Positions 11,285 to 23,289 of a stretch of 64,000 nt of DNA are shown here, in pieces. This DNA comes from Mastigamoeba balamuthi (lineage: Eukaryota > Evosea > Mastigamoebida > Mastigamoebidae), in the NCBI GenBank assembly GCA_902651635.1, contig CACRSC010000055.1, positions 1 to 64,000 on the forward strand, written 5' to 3'. The notes below the pieces were generated by a model. It had not been told where the DNA came from. It saw only the letters and a list, made by a program, of their open reading frames with translations, and did not search any database. Every line of letters begins with the position of its first letter. The first letter of the stretch is position 1. Both the position numbers and the translations under genes were made by a program.

Positions 11285-12818
11285 CTACACGACGGGCGAG
11301 AGAAGAGGGCTGGAGGAGGCCTGGGGGGACGCGTTCCTCTGCAGCTGCAGCGCCTCCCTGGCGTCCCTGCTCTGCTGCGCCCGCTTGGCCCTGGGCAGCG
11401 ATATAGAGCACGAGAGCACAAACGAGGCGAAGCAGCACGCTGCCGACACCAGGAAGAGCGTCCTGTACCCCATCCTGCCGTACATGCGCTCGAAGCCGCC
11501 CGCAGACGACGACGCCGAGGGCGCGGGGGCAGCGGAGAAGGCCTTGAGCAGCAGGCCGTAGAGGACCTGCGTCACGAGGCCCGAGACGGTCGACACCACG
11601 TTGGCGATGGCCATGTGCTTGCCGGCGTTGGCCGAGGACGGCAGCGTGGCGCACGAGACGGCCACGTCGACGGGCCCGTACATGCCGTTGCCGACACCCC
11701 ACGTGCAGAGGGCGGCCCACATGAGGGCCTCGGACTCGGCAAAGGCCCAGACGACCAGCGACGCCGTCATGATGAGCGTCGAGGCCACCAGGAAGGCCTT
11801 GCGGCCGTACCTGTCCGACAGGAAGCCCACCGGCAGCCCCACGGCGACGGCGACGGCGATGACGACGACGCCGACCATCCCCGAGAGCCTCTCGGGGTTG
11901 GCGAGCTCCAGGGTGTCGGCCAGCCAGAACTGCACGTAGGCCGCGTAGCCGGTGGCCGTGCTGAGGGCGACGTGCTGCAGCAGGTAGAGCACCCAGTCGA
12001 TGTGCTCCCTGGGGCTGAACAGGAACCCCTTGAGCGCCTCCGACGCCCCCAGCCCGAGGCCAGCGCCACCCTCCTTGGCACTGCGCGGGCTGCAGCGCTC
12101 GTTGGAGCAGAGCAGAGTGGGGACCGCGCTGACGGCGTTGACGGCGCCCATGACGGTGATGGTCGTCCATACGGGCACACCGGCAGAGACCATGCCGAAG
12201 CAAACGCCCAGGCCGAGGACCTGGAGCAGGCCGATGACGCTGCCGGCGGTGCCGTGCTGCGACGAGGGCAGCGTGTCGGGGATGAGCGCCTGAAGTGCGG
12301 AGCTGCCGACGCCCACGGCAGCCCAGATGCAGACGTACGACGCGGCGACCAGCGCGAACGATGACGCGCGGTCGCCGACGACCCAGCAGGCGCACGAGGC
12401 GGCGATGGCGACGGCGGCGAGCAGGATGAACGGCCGCCTGCCACCCCAGCGGCTGGCAGCCCTGCCGTCCCCGAGGGTGTTGGTGACGACGCCCAGCAGC
12501 GTCGCCAGCGACCCCACCGCGCTCACCACTCCGACGACGACCGAGGCGTTGCCGGGAAGCAGCCTCCTGGCCTCGCTGGGCAGCGCTATCGTCCCAGTGC
12601 TGTAAATCGCTCAGTGCTGGCCGATAGTAAACGGAGCATTGGGGGTCTGCGTACCTCTGGGTGAGGGCGTTGCTCGCCACCGCCCACGAGAACGAGCCGG
12701 CGAGGCGAGGGAGGCTCACGCGGGGCTTGTCGTCGTCCTCCGGCGTCTTGTTGATCGAGGGACCCGGGAGTCCCAGCCCCTGCATCAAAGGGGACTTGAC
12801 ATCGTCTGGCTCGGACAT
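11285..12818 (-). CDS. major facilitator superfamily transporter
   Basis: Two exons, 12818-12655 and 12599-11285, give 492 aa; only the acceptor at 12601-12600 restores frame. An acidic cytosolic N-terminus leads into about 12 hydrophobic helices. The two MFS signature loops are visible: RWGGRRPF after helix 2 and GFLSDRYGRKAF after helix 8, the latter the classic D-R-x-G-R-K motif. A central cytosolic loop (about residues 240-270) separates the halves, and the C-terminus is a basic/Gln/Ser tail. The family moves small solutes by proton- or gradient-driven alternating access. Substrate cannot be read from the sequence. The 5' flank borders the mobile-element island. Confidence 0.8.
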
Positions 12819-12963
12819 CTATGTTCTGTGTTGCTCACTACGCCTTGAGAAGACAGTGTGGAATGATTGTGGTCTGCCCTCACCTGTGATGTCACTGCAC
12901 TTTCCATCTCTTTGCGTCTAGCCGGAAAGACGTTTTCAAACCCGCACCAGAAACCCGCACCAC

Positions 12964-13130
12964 TCAAAATTTTGAGCGCAAGAGGAACGGTGCACAGACA
13001 ACACACCGCGTGAAGATGATCTGGCGGATAGGTGTCGTTTTTGCGGCCGATGAATCGTCAATACAGCATTTTTGGGCGATCACCCTCCAATGCGAGTCAA
13101 TTTCTCATAGAGGAAGAAGGAAGAAGAGTG
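12964..13130. repeat. copy 1 of a direct repeat flanking the 13-17 kb island
   Basis: A segment beginning GAGCGCAAGAGGAACGGTGC, with a later stretch CATTTTTGGGCGATCACC, recurs in the same orientation at 16857-17010 with scattered differences. The two copies bracket about 3.7 kb of element-like sequence. They may be element ends or a duplicated flank. Confidence 0.6.
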
Positions 13131-13264
13131 AGGGTACACCTCTCCCTGAGCTGGAAGCCAGAACATTGTCTATGGCTGTGGGGGTAAGATACACCTTGGA
13201 GAGTGTTTCTCGGCCTCATCTGTATCTGTGATGTTCTGGGCCTTTATGATTGCCGTAAAGTCCC

Positions 13265-13884
13265 TTGATTCACCAAGATGATATGTATGAGATTGAGCAA
13301 TCACATGCAGAACGCAATGTCAGTGAGATGAATGTGGAGAACTGCTTCTGGGGGTGGCTGGAAGAGCACAGGGTTGACGAGAAGCTGCTCACGTTCTGGG
13401 CAGTGAAGTGGGCAAGGGAGCAGAAGTGCGAGATCCCACTGTCCATTGCGGTGAAGATGATGTGCAGCCCGGCAGCTGCAGCACCAATGATGGAGGACCC
13501 ACTAAGAGGCACGCAGCAGGTGGTACTAAATGCCAAGGGCATGCAAATGCACTTGGCACCTGCAGTGCAGCCCACTAAGATCAGAAACCTGTGCTGTACC
13601 AACTGGGTTGGCACTGCACTTACACAAACTCTGCCCCATGAAGCTAAATAAAGAACATGCACACAGTCACAGAAGCCCCACAGGTGCCACTGAAGCAGAA
13701 GCTGGTCAAGAAGGAACCGAAGGTGGCCAAGAGGAAGCAGGAGGCAGTAGCACTGCTCGCAACCAGCAATAAACCAGAGAAGAGCAATGAGGACTTCTGC
13801 TCACTGGATGAGGAAGATGACAGGCTGGTGAAGGGCAAGCACAAGAGCAAGAGGCCTGTGCACGCAGGCAGCAAGTGGTCGTAG
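13265..13884 (+). CDS. mobile-element-derived ORFs, function unknown
   Basis: Two adjacent open frames, 13265-13651 (128 aa) and 13657-13884 (75 aa, Lys/Glu-rich, ending in an acidic then basic segment). They may be exons of one gene. The first has no recognised domain. The second resembles a disordered, nuclear-targeting linker. CpG is scarce compared with host genes, and the block shares its neighbourhood with other element fragments. I propose no function. Confidence 0.3.
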
Positions 13885-14720
13885 CAGTTCATCAGAGGGT
13901 GAGAACAGTGTATCAGATGTGAAGAAGTGCCATAAGAAGCAGCAGGAGTCAGCAACACCATTGAAGACACTGTAGCACAACAGAGAGAGGACAACCAGAA
14001 GGTGCGCAGCATATACCTTGCAGACGACCTCTCCCTTGTCAATCTGTGGCAGCATATACCATGCAGACAACCTCTTTCTCGTCAATCTGTGACTCGAGGA
14101 TGCAGACAAGATGTGGAACAGCCACCCTTACTGTCAATGGCAGTGCATTCTTCCCTCTCCATCTCCCGTGTCTCAGCACAGTTGTGTTCTGATGTGTTCC
14201 CCATGCAGGTTACACCACTGATTACAATGATGACTGTGTGTATGTGCTTAACCACTTGCTCTTGTGGGCTAAGAGCCAAGGTGGCACCATCATCATCAGA
14301 GTGACATCAGACTTTAAGGCAGCAATGGGGGCATGGTATCATGCTGATGGGCAGGAATTCCCCCGAAAAAAGGTGTTGTCTGCTAGCAGTTTTCGTCTCG
14401 TGGAAAAAACATGCCGTGCGTTGTGAAGTAAGCTCGGAATTGACTGTGCCTCACAACACGAGCAGAAGGCCTATATACGAGTGTGTGTACAAAATCGCGC
14501 ACGATTCTGCATGGGCAGGCCTGAGAAATGGGGCCTGGAACAAGGGGGTTATATTTCGGTGGTTATGTTGGTAGTTATTGTCGTTGATGCTGATGCACAT
14601 CTAACATAATTATGAGAGGGATATCATTTGTTGGACAATTACTTATATTTAGAGAACAAAGCAATTGAGAAGGGCAAGGCATGAGTGACAGAGAGCACTC
14701 GAGAGATGGGTGAGAGTGTC

Positions 14721-15544
14721 TCAGCACGTGGAAGTATCTGCTGCACCATCAGCAGACTCAGATGCAGGGTGAGCAGGGTGAGAGGTGGGCACGTGCTTGG
14801 AGGGAGTGGTGCTGGTGCCCTTGAGGGACTCGTACTCCCTCCAATTGGCACGCTCGGACTTGAGAAGCTCCAGCTGCTCCTTGAGCCCCTCATTATGGCT
14901 CTTCAACGTTGCAACAAGCACGTGCTGCTCGTGCAGGTCGTTAGTCACCCCGAGCTGCTCTTTCTTGTACATGGCGATCTTGTCCTTCAACTTGGCCCTG
15001 GCAGTCTCCAAGCCCTTGATGATCTGGTCCTGCTGCTGTGGCACAAAATTTAAAAATGTGTGTTATAAAGGGAAAGGAATTCGATATATGGCATTGCTCA
15101 TGGCCTGATGCAGGGCTGTGCGAGCGTCCTGGAGACTCATGGCATTAATGTCATTGTTGTTCCATTTCTTGCTGGCCTGCTTGGCTTCCTTGATCTTGTC
15201 CTTGATGCTCCTCACAGCATTGAGCATGGCTTTGGGGCCATCCATGGCATGCCCCCTCGCACTGAGGCAGCTGAGGCGACACACCTCAGCTGCAACAGCA
15301 GTCAGTATCATGGTTGCATTCTGCACGGTGTTCTCCATCGGTCCCAGAACAATGTGGTGAAGTACCTGAGCTCCAGGCAGTCAGTCCTTGCCTGGACTGC
15401 CTCCTCCGTGGTCAGAATGACCCTGTTCCTGGTCAGGGTGGAGATGTCATTGATGGAGGCCTGCACAACAGCGTTCTCGTACTGCTGGCCTGCCTCAGGT
15501 GTTGTTGTCTGCCTGTACTGCAGCAGCAGTGGGCTGAAAAGCAA
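14721..15544 (-). CDS. coiled-coil protein of a mobile element
   Basis: At least three coding blocks read on the minus strand: about 15544-15370, 15260-15110 and 15044-14721. The first junction (donor near 15369) is a plausible GT-AG intron with matched phase. The second lacks a GT donor, so the gene is either decayed or uses a rare site. The product is strongly helical: TTEEAVQARTDCLEL, then a Lys-rich helix (SIKDKIKEAKQASKKW), then a long coiled coil (QQDQIIKGLETARAKLKDKI, then KSHNEGLKEQLELLKSERAN) and a Ser/Pro tail. No enzymatic motif is visible. It is divergent from the plus-strand gene at 15.8 kb, with a palindrome cluster between them. Confidence 0.4.
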
Positions 15545-15554
15545 GTTAGAGTGG

Positions 15555-15690
15555 TTATGCTGGTGACTTTTTCTCTATGCTGGTGGCATAGGCTATATGC
15601 CACTGGCGTATAGTAATATGCTGCCAGCATAGCATATAGCTATGTGCCAGTGGCATATGCATGAGGTTGATAATTATGTGCCACCAGCAC
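15555..15690. repeat. cluster of imperfect palindromes (TGCCAGTGGCATA type)
   Basis: Short inverted units such as TATGCTGGTGGCATA, TATGCCACTGGCGTATA and GTGCCAGTGGCATATGC follow each other within about 130 nt, between two divergent element genes. The position matches the hairpin cluster at 49.6 kb in the intact element, suggesting a transposase-binding or promoter array. Confidence 0.6.
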
Positions 15691-15786
15691 AATCACTGGC
15701 ACTGTATCCCTTTACAACCTGACATTTTTTCTGTTCTCAAAGTGGTTTCCATAACCACTCCTGCAGCCCCGGTTCAACACAAGGCC

Positions 15787-16850
15787 ATGGCAGCAGCAGC
15801 AGCACCAGCCATTGAGCCCGAGCTGTCTCCTGAGCCCCAGCAGCAGCAGGACAATGAGCCAGAGAAGGTGAACGAGCAGCTGATGGAGCAGGACAAGAAG
15901 ACTGTGCTGCAGCTGCCCAGTTGGCCCAGACCTGTCCCATGTTAGAGTACTCGAGGCCCAGGTCAGGAACCTCAGGCAACAGAACAGGCGGCTCAGCACT
16001 CAGCTGGAGGTGTACAAGGGCATCAATAGACAGAATCCAGCACGGGTGCATGCTGCAAAACACGAGCTGCAGAGTGCTGTGGAACCCACAGGGCTGGAGG
16101 AGGCCATGTTTCCTCAGTACATTGCTGCACTGAGGCAGACGATGCCCAGCTTAATGCTCATTCTGTGCTCTCTTCTGGGCTACAAGGACTCAGCCCCTGA
16201 CAACGACCTGGCCATGCGTGTGCTCACCATATACGTTTTCTGTATGTGCAGCTATTCACAGAGAAAGGACGTGCACTTCAGCATGTTGATTCCGGATGCT
16301 GGTGTCACACTCTCATATCCTGCCTCTCGAGTGCAGCTCCTGCACATTTGCGTGGATGTCTCTGTCTGGCAGCTCTCTGTCATGCCCACGACCTGTAAAG
16401 AAGATGCTGGAAGAGGTTGTTCATCGGGCTTTCTTCTGGGAGATATACTGCAACAAGACAGGGCGCCCTTTGTCAGTTAGTTCCTCCTGTGGAGAGCTGC
16501 AACAGGCATCTGTTCACACTCATCAGCTGCCAGATGTGGACTGGTGGCAGCACAGAGTCTGCACAGACTGCCTCTTATACAGACATGGTCCGTTTCGTGG
16601 AGAAGACTCACTTGGGAGTGACCATAGGAGGCATTGGTGCCCAGCTGCCCCTGATGCCAGTGTTTGAGGGTAACCAGCAGGAATTCTCTAAGCTATGGCA
16701 AATGCGTGACCAGGAAGACAGCCCACTGCACCGTACAATCATCCCATCACTGGCTGGCTGGCATCAGATGAAGACAATGGCCTTTGCAATCAGGAAGAGG
16801 TGGGACTGCCTCATTACCCCGACTCTGGCTTTTCTGGGTCGCAAGGGAAC
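15787..16850 (+). CDS. decayed element gene, possibly DUF6589-like
   Basis: A Gln/Glu-rich start (MAAAAAPAIEPELSPEPQQQ) is followed by coding blocks at about 15945-16390 and 16417-16850. The middle part reads as a helix (VLEAQVRNLRQQNRRLSTQL) and then a hydrophobic segment (LMLILCSLLGYKDSAP... VLTIYVFCMCSYSQRK). The order resembles the start of DUF6589-type proteins of fungal and animal mobile elements, and a later IIPSLAGWHQMKTMAF block would fit their 'LGxFH' region. Frame changes occur that no obvious intron explains, so I regard it as a degraded gene. The resemblance is from memory and weak. Confidence 0.3.
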
Positions 16851-16854
16851 AAAG

Positions 16855-16855
16855 N
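16855..16855. other. ambiguous base (n)
   Basis: The only non-ACGT base in the window. It falls two bases before the second copy of the 12964-13130 repeat, so an assembly join at this repeat should be considered. Confidence 0.95.
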
Positions 16856-16856
16856 C

Positions 16857-17010
16857 GGAGCGAAAGAGGAACGGTGCACAGACCACACACCGCGTGATGA
16901 TGACCCGATTGATAGCTGTCGGAATATCAGTACGGCATTTTTGGGCGATCGCCCTCCAATGTGAGTCAAAATCTCATCTGATCTGGAGTGGAAAGAAGGT
17001 ACACCCTGAT
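16857..17010. repeat. copy 2 of the direct repeat
   Basis: Begins GAGCGAAAGAGGAACGGTGC and carries CATTTTTGGGCGATCGCC, colinear with 12964-13130. The two copies diverge after about 150 nt. Confidence 0.6.
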
Positions 17011-20000
17011 TTTTTTCCCAACCACTTCGTCTCTGCACTGCCTCTGGAGGATGCCGAGGTCCTGGGGTGAGTGGAAGGGGTGAGAGAGCCGTGTAGGGAG
17101 TGAGTATAAGGTGAAAGACTATTCCCAATCACAATAAAAGATAGAATGAAAGAGATGCAACATCAATGCTTAGAAGTTGTGTGATTGGTAACCAAAGAAA
17201 TAAAAAATATGACAGTAAATGAAAAATCAAGTGGGTCTATACAGCAGAAACTAATCTCATCTTATCTCAGAGTCTGATATCTTTTGCTGTTACTCTTAAT
17301 AAGAGACTGATTACTTAGCCAATCAGGTTTTCCCAAAGCAACATAGTGCCAATAAGGACCTTAGCAGGCAATGGCAATGGAATAGCACAACAGCCAACAT
17401 GGTATTTAACAATACTGGATCTGCGGAACGGGAGCTGTAAGCAAAGTGTATCTGCAACATATGTGATATCATCTGGATCATTAAGCTTTAAGTGTGTTAT
17501 AGAGTATGATAGACTTACATGCCTTTGAGGCCACATATTCAGTTGAGTTCATAGCAGTGATGTACTGCCCTTTCACAGTGTTAGCTGTGGGGCAGCAGTG
17601 AAGTGAGTATTAGGAGCAGAGAGGACAGCCAGCAAGGGCAGAGGTTGCAGTGTGACAAGGAGAAGGGCACTGGGGGGCAGCTTAACCTGTATGAATTTCT
17701 ACTGTCAGGGCTACTGGATTGGCAAAGAGGCATGGATCCACTTAAACTACGGAAGTACAAAGATGTACCTGTGATCATCAAGAAAAATGACCTGATGGAA
17801 AGATCAAGGTTGGCAGAGAGGCACAGATCTGATCCACAGTGATAGAGTCTTGCTGTCAGCTTCTGAAAGTGAAAAATGATGGTTCTTAGAAAGCTTTAAA
17901 TTCACATAATGTTGTTCATATGAATGTGCTTCCATATATGAATGACCTTAGGAAGAAACAGTCCTACTGATCTTAAGAAATCCCATTGTAACTGTTCAAG
18001 AGATCTTCCAAGGTAAGCTGACAAGATTCAGTGAGAGTTAATGTCTATCTGTATGACTCTTCTGCTCTCTATTAGATCATCTGCCAGATTTCCTTAGACA
18101 CTCTCAGAGGTCATCAATACTATTCCCAAAGAATAGGTCAACTGAAATGTTTCTTATTTGTGGTATTGCTCAGACCATCCAGAAGACTCCTCTGGGTCTG
18201 AACAGAAAATATAAGACATCTGTGCCTTCACTTGATTGTTTACTTAGCTATTAATGCCTAACATTAAAATGAATGTGATCAGAGCAGTGTAACAGATAAA
18301 CATTCAAATGATTTTCATTCCATGAGAATGAAAATCCGTGCCCACTCGGACTGTTATTCCTTTGAAAAGCAGTAATAAACAAACTCAGGTACAAATCCCA
18401 CTCAATTACTGTATTCTCTTGTGTTGTGATCATCTGTGTGTATATGCAGATTTTTCTCGTTATTCAAGCTCTTTTGACTCTGAACTCAGTTCAAAGAGTG
18501 AATTGCTGTGCTGAGCTTACCAAATAAGAGTAAGACAAACAATGTGCCATATCACAGGCTAGCTGGCAGTGATGATGCATATCTCAGCTTCTTGATTTGT
18601 AATGGTATAGACAGGATTTCTGAAGCAGAAGCATTATCCAGGAACTGAAGAAAAAATTGTTCAATTCACTACTGAAACACCACAGATTGTGAAAAAATCA
18701 TGACTATTTGTCTGTTAAACCATCACGGAGTGAACCAAGAAATTCTGCAACCTCAACATTTCTTCAGCAGCTTCTTTATCAGATTGCTTAATCTGCACAT
18801 TGTGTCAGTCATAACCACAGTGCAGAACGATGTGTCACACACTTTTCGAATGCCCTGGCAGCCAACAGCCCCTGAGTGAGTAGAAGTTGTGAAGCATGAG
18901 GCTCCACAAGTTGCATGGGTCACACTCTGCTGCCTTGCACCCTCAAACAGTCAGTCTCTTGACACAATTGTCACGAGCATGTGCTGCCTCTTCTGTCATA
19001 CCAATAAACCAGAAGAGGGGGCCCCAGTCAACAAAATCTTCACACAGGTGGTTTGCCATGTAGTGCATGCATGTAGATTGTGTTAAGAGGCCAGCAGCAT
19101 GCCACCCAGAGAGCAATATAGCATTTGCATCTTACTTTCTGTCTTTATGTTGAAGCCTGATACACTTTTACTGTGGCTGAGCCCCCAGTTCCACATTACT
19201 GCCTGGCCCACCTGCTCACAATTTACCAGATTGTGAGGCAGCCCAGGCTGATGATCTCGCATTCAGTCAGCAACCTTCATCCATCCTCTAACACTATAGA
19301 ATGCCTTTATCTCTTTTACAATCAATTTCTTTTCCAGTTTCCACTGACTATGAAGCAGGGTATAGTACAGTTCAGCCCAGCTCTCGGGATCCCCACCTGG
19401 GGAATAAAGTACTCATTATACCATGTATCTAACGCACGAGTGTGCAAATGATTGCCCTTCTACATGCAGTCCGTGGGTCGGGCAGCAAATAGATGAGACT
19501 GCTCTGCCCAGAGAGCATTATTCAGAGTGACTTGGGGGCTATTTCCACTGGAAATTAGCATTGGTTAAGTACCAGCTACCGCTACTCTTCATTGATGCTG
19601 TACAGCCACATAATCCACATATAACAGAATTCGTTTCATTAACTTGCATTGTGGCATTTGAACGAGCACTGATATTTATGACTGGGATCAAACTCATCCA
19701 GTCAGCATTCCACTGCAGCAAAACTGATGCCTGTGAATTTCTCACACAAAGGAAGCAATTCCAACAAAAGAATTGATTATATAAGCCAAGGAAATGCCTT
19801 GGTACTGCTGAATTTGATCATGCATAGAGGGCAGACAGTATTAGGGCTCTGAGAATGCAGCTGATATCAGAACATCCTTGCAATAAATAAGCTCATTTTA
19901 CTCCACAATGAGCACTCATCAAGAAACAGAGCCAAAACGTGGGCACAAGCATCTGGCAGTATGCTTCACAGTTTCTCAGATGTCAATTTTTCTGCCTTAG

Positions 20001-20400
20001 CAGAGAGAAGGGCTGGCAGGTCCATAACATAAGCTCCATTAATTCCTGTCTTAATAGGGAAACATGATTCAGGATATATGCATAGTACACATGCTGTAGA
20101 GTATAGAATCAGCACCAACACACAGTATGCCCACAATTAAGAGCAATAGCTTGCACCAGGGGCATGTGATACCCCACAGCCCCTGCAGTGGATTGGTGGG
20201 TATGATGCCACTTCTTCAGTTGTATCATCTGATGGTTTTTTCCTTATGACTGAATTATCTTGGATGAATAGCATGTGGATCCTGTGCCACCAGAGCATGT
20301 TGGGCCGATAGTAGCGACCTCAGTTTTGCCTGTCAGGGGGTCTGTGTGGCTTCCCTTTAGGAGTGGTGCATGGGGTGTGGAACCCACAAGAGAATCTCAC
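17011..20400. other. AT-richer, CpG-poor stretch without recognisable genes
   Basis: Only short open frames occur, the longest about 79 aa (17603-17842), with no domain. Many 60-base lines contain no CpG, with TG/CA in excess. The block abuts element remnants on its left and the WDR33 promoter on its right. It is best read as old repeat DNA. Confidence 0.5.
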
Positions 20401-20521
20401 AATTCGGGTGGGCGATTAAGGTTCGTGAAGCGCAACTTCACCCATAACGCTTGAAATCTTGATATCGCGCTGCGAAGATATTTAAAGATATTTGCCCCCG
20501 ATTGTTCCGTCGGCGCTAGAG

Positions 20522-22436
20522 ATGGCAGGCAGGGGGGGCTACGGCGCGTACGGCGGCGGTGGCGGCGGCGGCGGCGGCATGATGTCGATGATGGGCCCGG
20601 GCGGCATGGGCAACCCGATGGACGGCCGCCGCATGCGCAAGCCCATCCAGCGCCGCACGGTGGACTACGGCGCCCCGGTGGTCCACAGCCTCCAGGTCCG
20701 CCGGGCACCTCGCACCCCCGTGGGCTCACGCGCGGGCACCTCCAGAACAGGGTGGCCATCAGGGACTTCAGGGACCGCGAGCTTCTGCAGCCGCACTACG
20801 CGTGGCTCAGATTCGTGCGTCTCAGCAGATTTCCGCCGAGATATCTTCTCCGCTCGCGTCATCTCTGACGTAGTGAGGTGATGTGGGCGTGGGGGCGCCA
20901 CAGCTGCCGATGCCTGCCGAGACGGAGGAGAACACGTCGATGGGCATCTGCACCAAGTTCGCGCACATGTCCATCAACAAGCAGCGCTGCGCCATCAACT
21001 GCCTCGCGGTGCGCGGCGCTCCGCCGTTCCATAGCAATTCCGAGAACTCCGCAAAATCTCGCAAATATCTCACGTTTTGGCGATGAATCTCAGTGGACGG
21101 CCGAGGGGCGCAGGCTGATCACGGGGGCGCAGACGGGCGAGTTCACGCTGTGGAACGGCCTGACGTTCAACTTCGAGACGATCTTCCACGCGCACAACAC
21201 GGCCGTGCGCACGCTGGCGTGGACGCGCGGGGAGAACTTCCTCGTCAGCGGCGACCAGTCGGGCGCGGTCATGTACTGGCAGACGAGCATGAACAACGTC
21301 CAGTCGTTCAATGCCCACACAGGTGCCTGCCGCGTGCAAGAATCAGTTGATTCTTTGTCAGGGAATCTCTCAGATTCAGAGTAATCTGGGAATCAGAAGA
21401 ATATCTATCCTGAGCCCGGATAAATCAACTGACTGTTCTCGCGCCCTGCAGAGGCGATCCGGGACATCAGCTTTGCGCACTCGGACCTCAAGTTCCTGAC
21501 GTGCTCCGACGACAAGTCGATCAAGGTGTGGGACTTCCACACGTGCACAGAGGAGCGCGCGCTGCAGGGCCACGGCTGGGACGTCAAGGGCGCCGACTGG
21601 CACCCCACGATGCCCCTCATCGTCTCGGGCAGCAAGGACAACTTCGTCAAGCTCTGGGACGCCAAGTCGGGCAAGAACATCGCCACCCTCCAGTGCGAGA
21701 CACGCCAAGACGCGGTCAAGAGCCGTCGGCCCCTCTAACAGCCCGGGCAGGAACCTGCACAAGGGGACGGTGTCGCGGGTGCGGTGGAACGCCAACGGGA
21801 ACTGGTTCCTGAGCTGCGCGAGCGACCAGCTGATCAAGCTGTTCGACATACGGGCGATGCGCGAGATGGTGGTCTTCCGGGGCCACAAGAAGGAGGTCAC
21901 AGCGCTGCGCTGGCACCCGTTCCTCGAGGGCATGTTCGTCAGCGGCGGCTACGACGGCTCGATCATGTACTGGGACGTCTCGCAGGGCGAGGCCATCGCC
22001 GACATCCCCACGGCCCACGAGAACGCCGTGCCGCGCTCGGGCTGCATCGTGCGCGACCTCGCGTGGCACCCGCTGGGCCACATCATGGCCTCGTGCAGCA
22101 GCGACAACACCACCAAGTTCTGGTGCCGCAACAGGCCCGGCGAGACCGCCCAGGACAGCTACCGCGGCAAGTCCTCCGCCGCTGCCGCTGCAGCTGCCGC
22201 CTACGAGCCCGACGGTGCGCACTCCCTCCCTGCCGCTGCCCTCGCGGTGCTGCTCGCTCACTGCCCTGATGGCCGCGCTCGCAGTGGACGAGGGGAGGGG
22301 GATGCAGGTCGACGCACAGCCGCCGCCGCTGTTCAACTACATACCCGGGGAGATGGCCACGGGGGCCATCCCCGGGATGGGCCCGATGACCTCGCCGCAC
22401 AGCTCGTCGCCCCCTCCCGGGTTCTACCAGCAGTAG
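20522..22436 (+). CDS. WDR33: WDR33/Pfs2, polyadenylation-signal-binding WD40 subunit of CPSF
   Basis: Seven exons, 20522-20695, 20746-20814, 20904-21008, 21094-21322, 21452-21692, 21751-22214 and 22285-22436, sum to 1434 nt (477 aa) with all phases consistent. A Gly/Met-rich N-terminus precedes the Arg-rich [15 protein letters not shown] segment, then a seven-bladed WD40 propeller. Diagnostic stretches of WDR33/Pfs2 are present: [59 protein letters not shown] and [16 protein letters not shown], followed by KFWCRNRPG. The protein binds AAUAAA with CPSF30 in pre-mRNA 3'-end cleavage. The long collagen-like tail of animal WDR33 is absent; a short Pro/Met tail takes its place, as in yeast Pfs2. 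A short PRSGCI insert sits in the last blade. Confidence 0.93.
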
Positions 22437-23289
22437 CAAACAGAACAACGACCGCGAGGACCCGCTCACTCTGTTCGCTCTGCTCTGCTCCCTCCTGCCC
22501 CGTTGCCTGCCGCTTTGGCTGTCCTCCTCTCATCAGTGGCCTCCGCAAAGCCTGAAGAAGGGCGGAACAGTGATAGTGTCCTGTCGGCCTGCGGGCTTGA
22601 GCGCCGGTGGAGGTGTGCGCGAGAGCCCTGGGCCTGCGGCGTTGTTTGCCAAGGCAACAGTGCTTTGTCTTGCCGTCAGTTAGTGCACGATCTCGGCTCC
22701 AACGCCTGTGCCCTGTGAGAATTCGTCTGACGCGCTGTGTGGGTGGGCGGGCAGGCAGGCGCGCCAGCACGCAGACGCAACACCAACAAACAGCCGTTGC
22801 GGGACAGAGGCCCTCGGCAGGTTTCGCAAGGCTCTCCACCGTTGTCCGGCCGTTGAGACACAACAAACGGCATTCTACCTGGGCCGCTTTTCTGAACACC
22901 AAAACCTGCGAAGAACAACCAACGTGCATGTGTTTCCCTCCATACTGCATGCTCAGACTCTCCTTGCCAAGCGACGCGAGGATGGTAGGAGACGATTGTA
23001 ATGGCTTGGTGGTGCTGGTTGGCGGGGCGGAGTTGGATAACCGTGGAAATCCCAGTGGGCTTCGGTGCATTTACATTTTCCTAACGGCATGTCGGTAGCG
23101 CCGTTTCTCGCCGATGACTCATCAACCCGCCTGATCACCTCGGAGTATCGGTGTCCCAACGTACCACTTCTATAACATCCGTGCAGCGCGTTGGTACAAG
23201 CCAGTGACCACTCGCCGGCTTCTGAGTTGCGTCGGCATCAAACAGACAAACAAACAGCGTACCTCATCCCCCATCGAGCGCTCGTCGTC
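22437..23289. other. intergenic stretch, no gene seen
   Basis: 3' flank of WDR33 and 5' flank of the first surface-protein paralogue. GC is moderate and frames are short. Confidence 0.45.

Noticed and set aside
22021-22060. Possible tiny intron in the last WD40 blade of WDR33
   Set aside because: A GT is present, but the frame is open and removal would need an acceptor that is not there; treated as a short insert.
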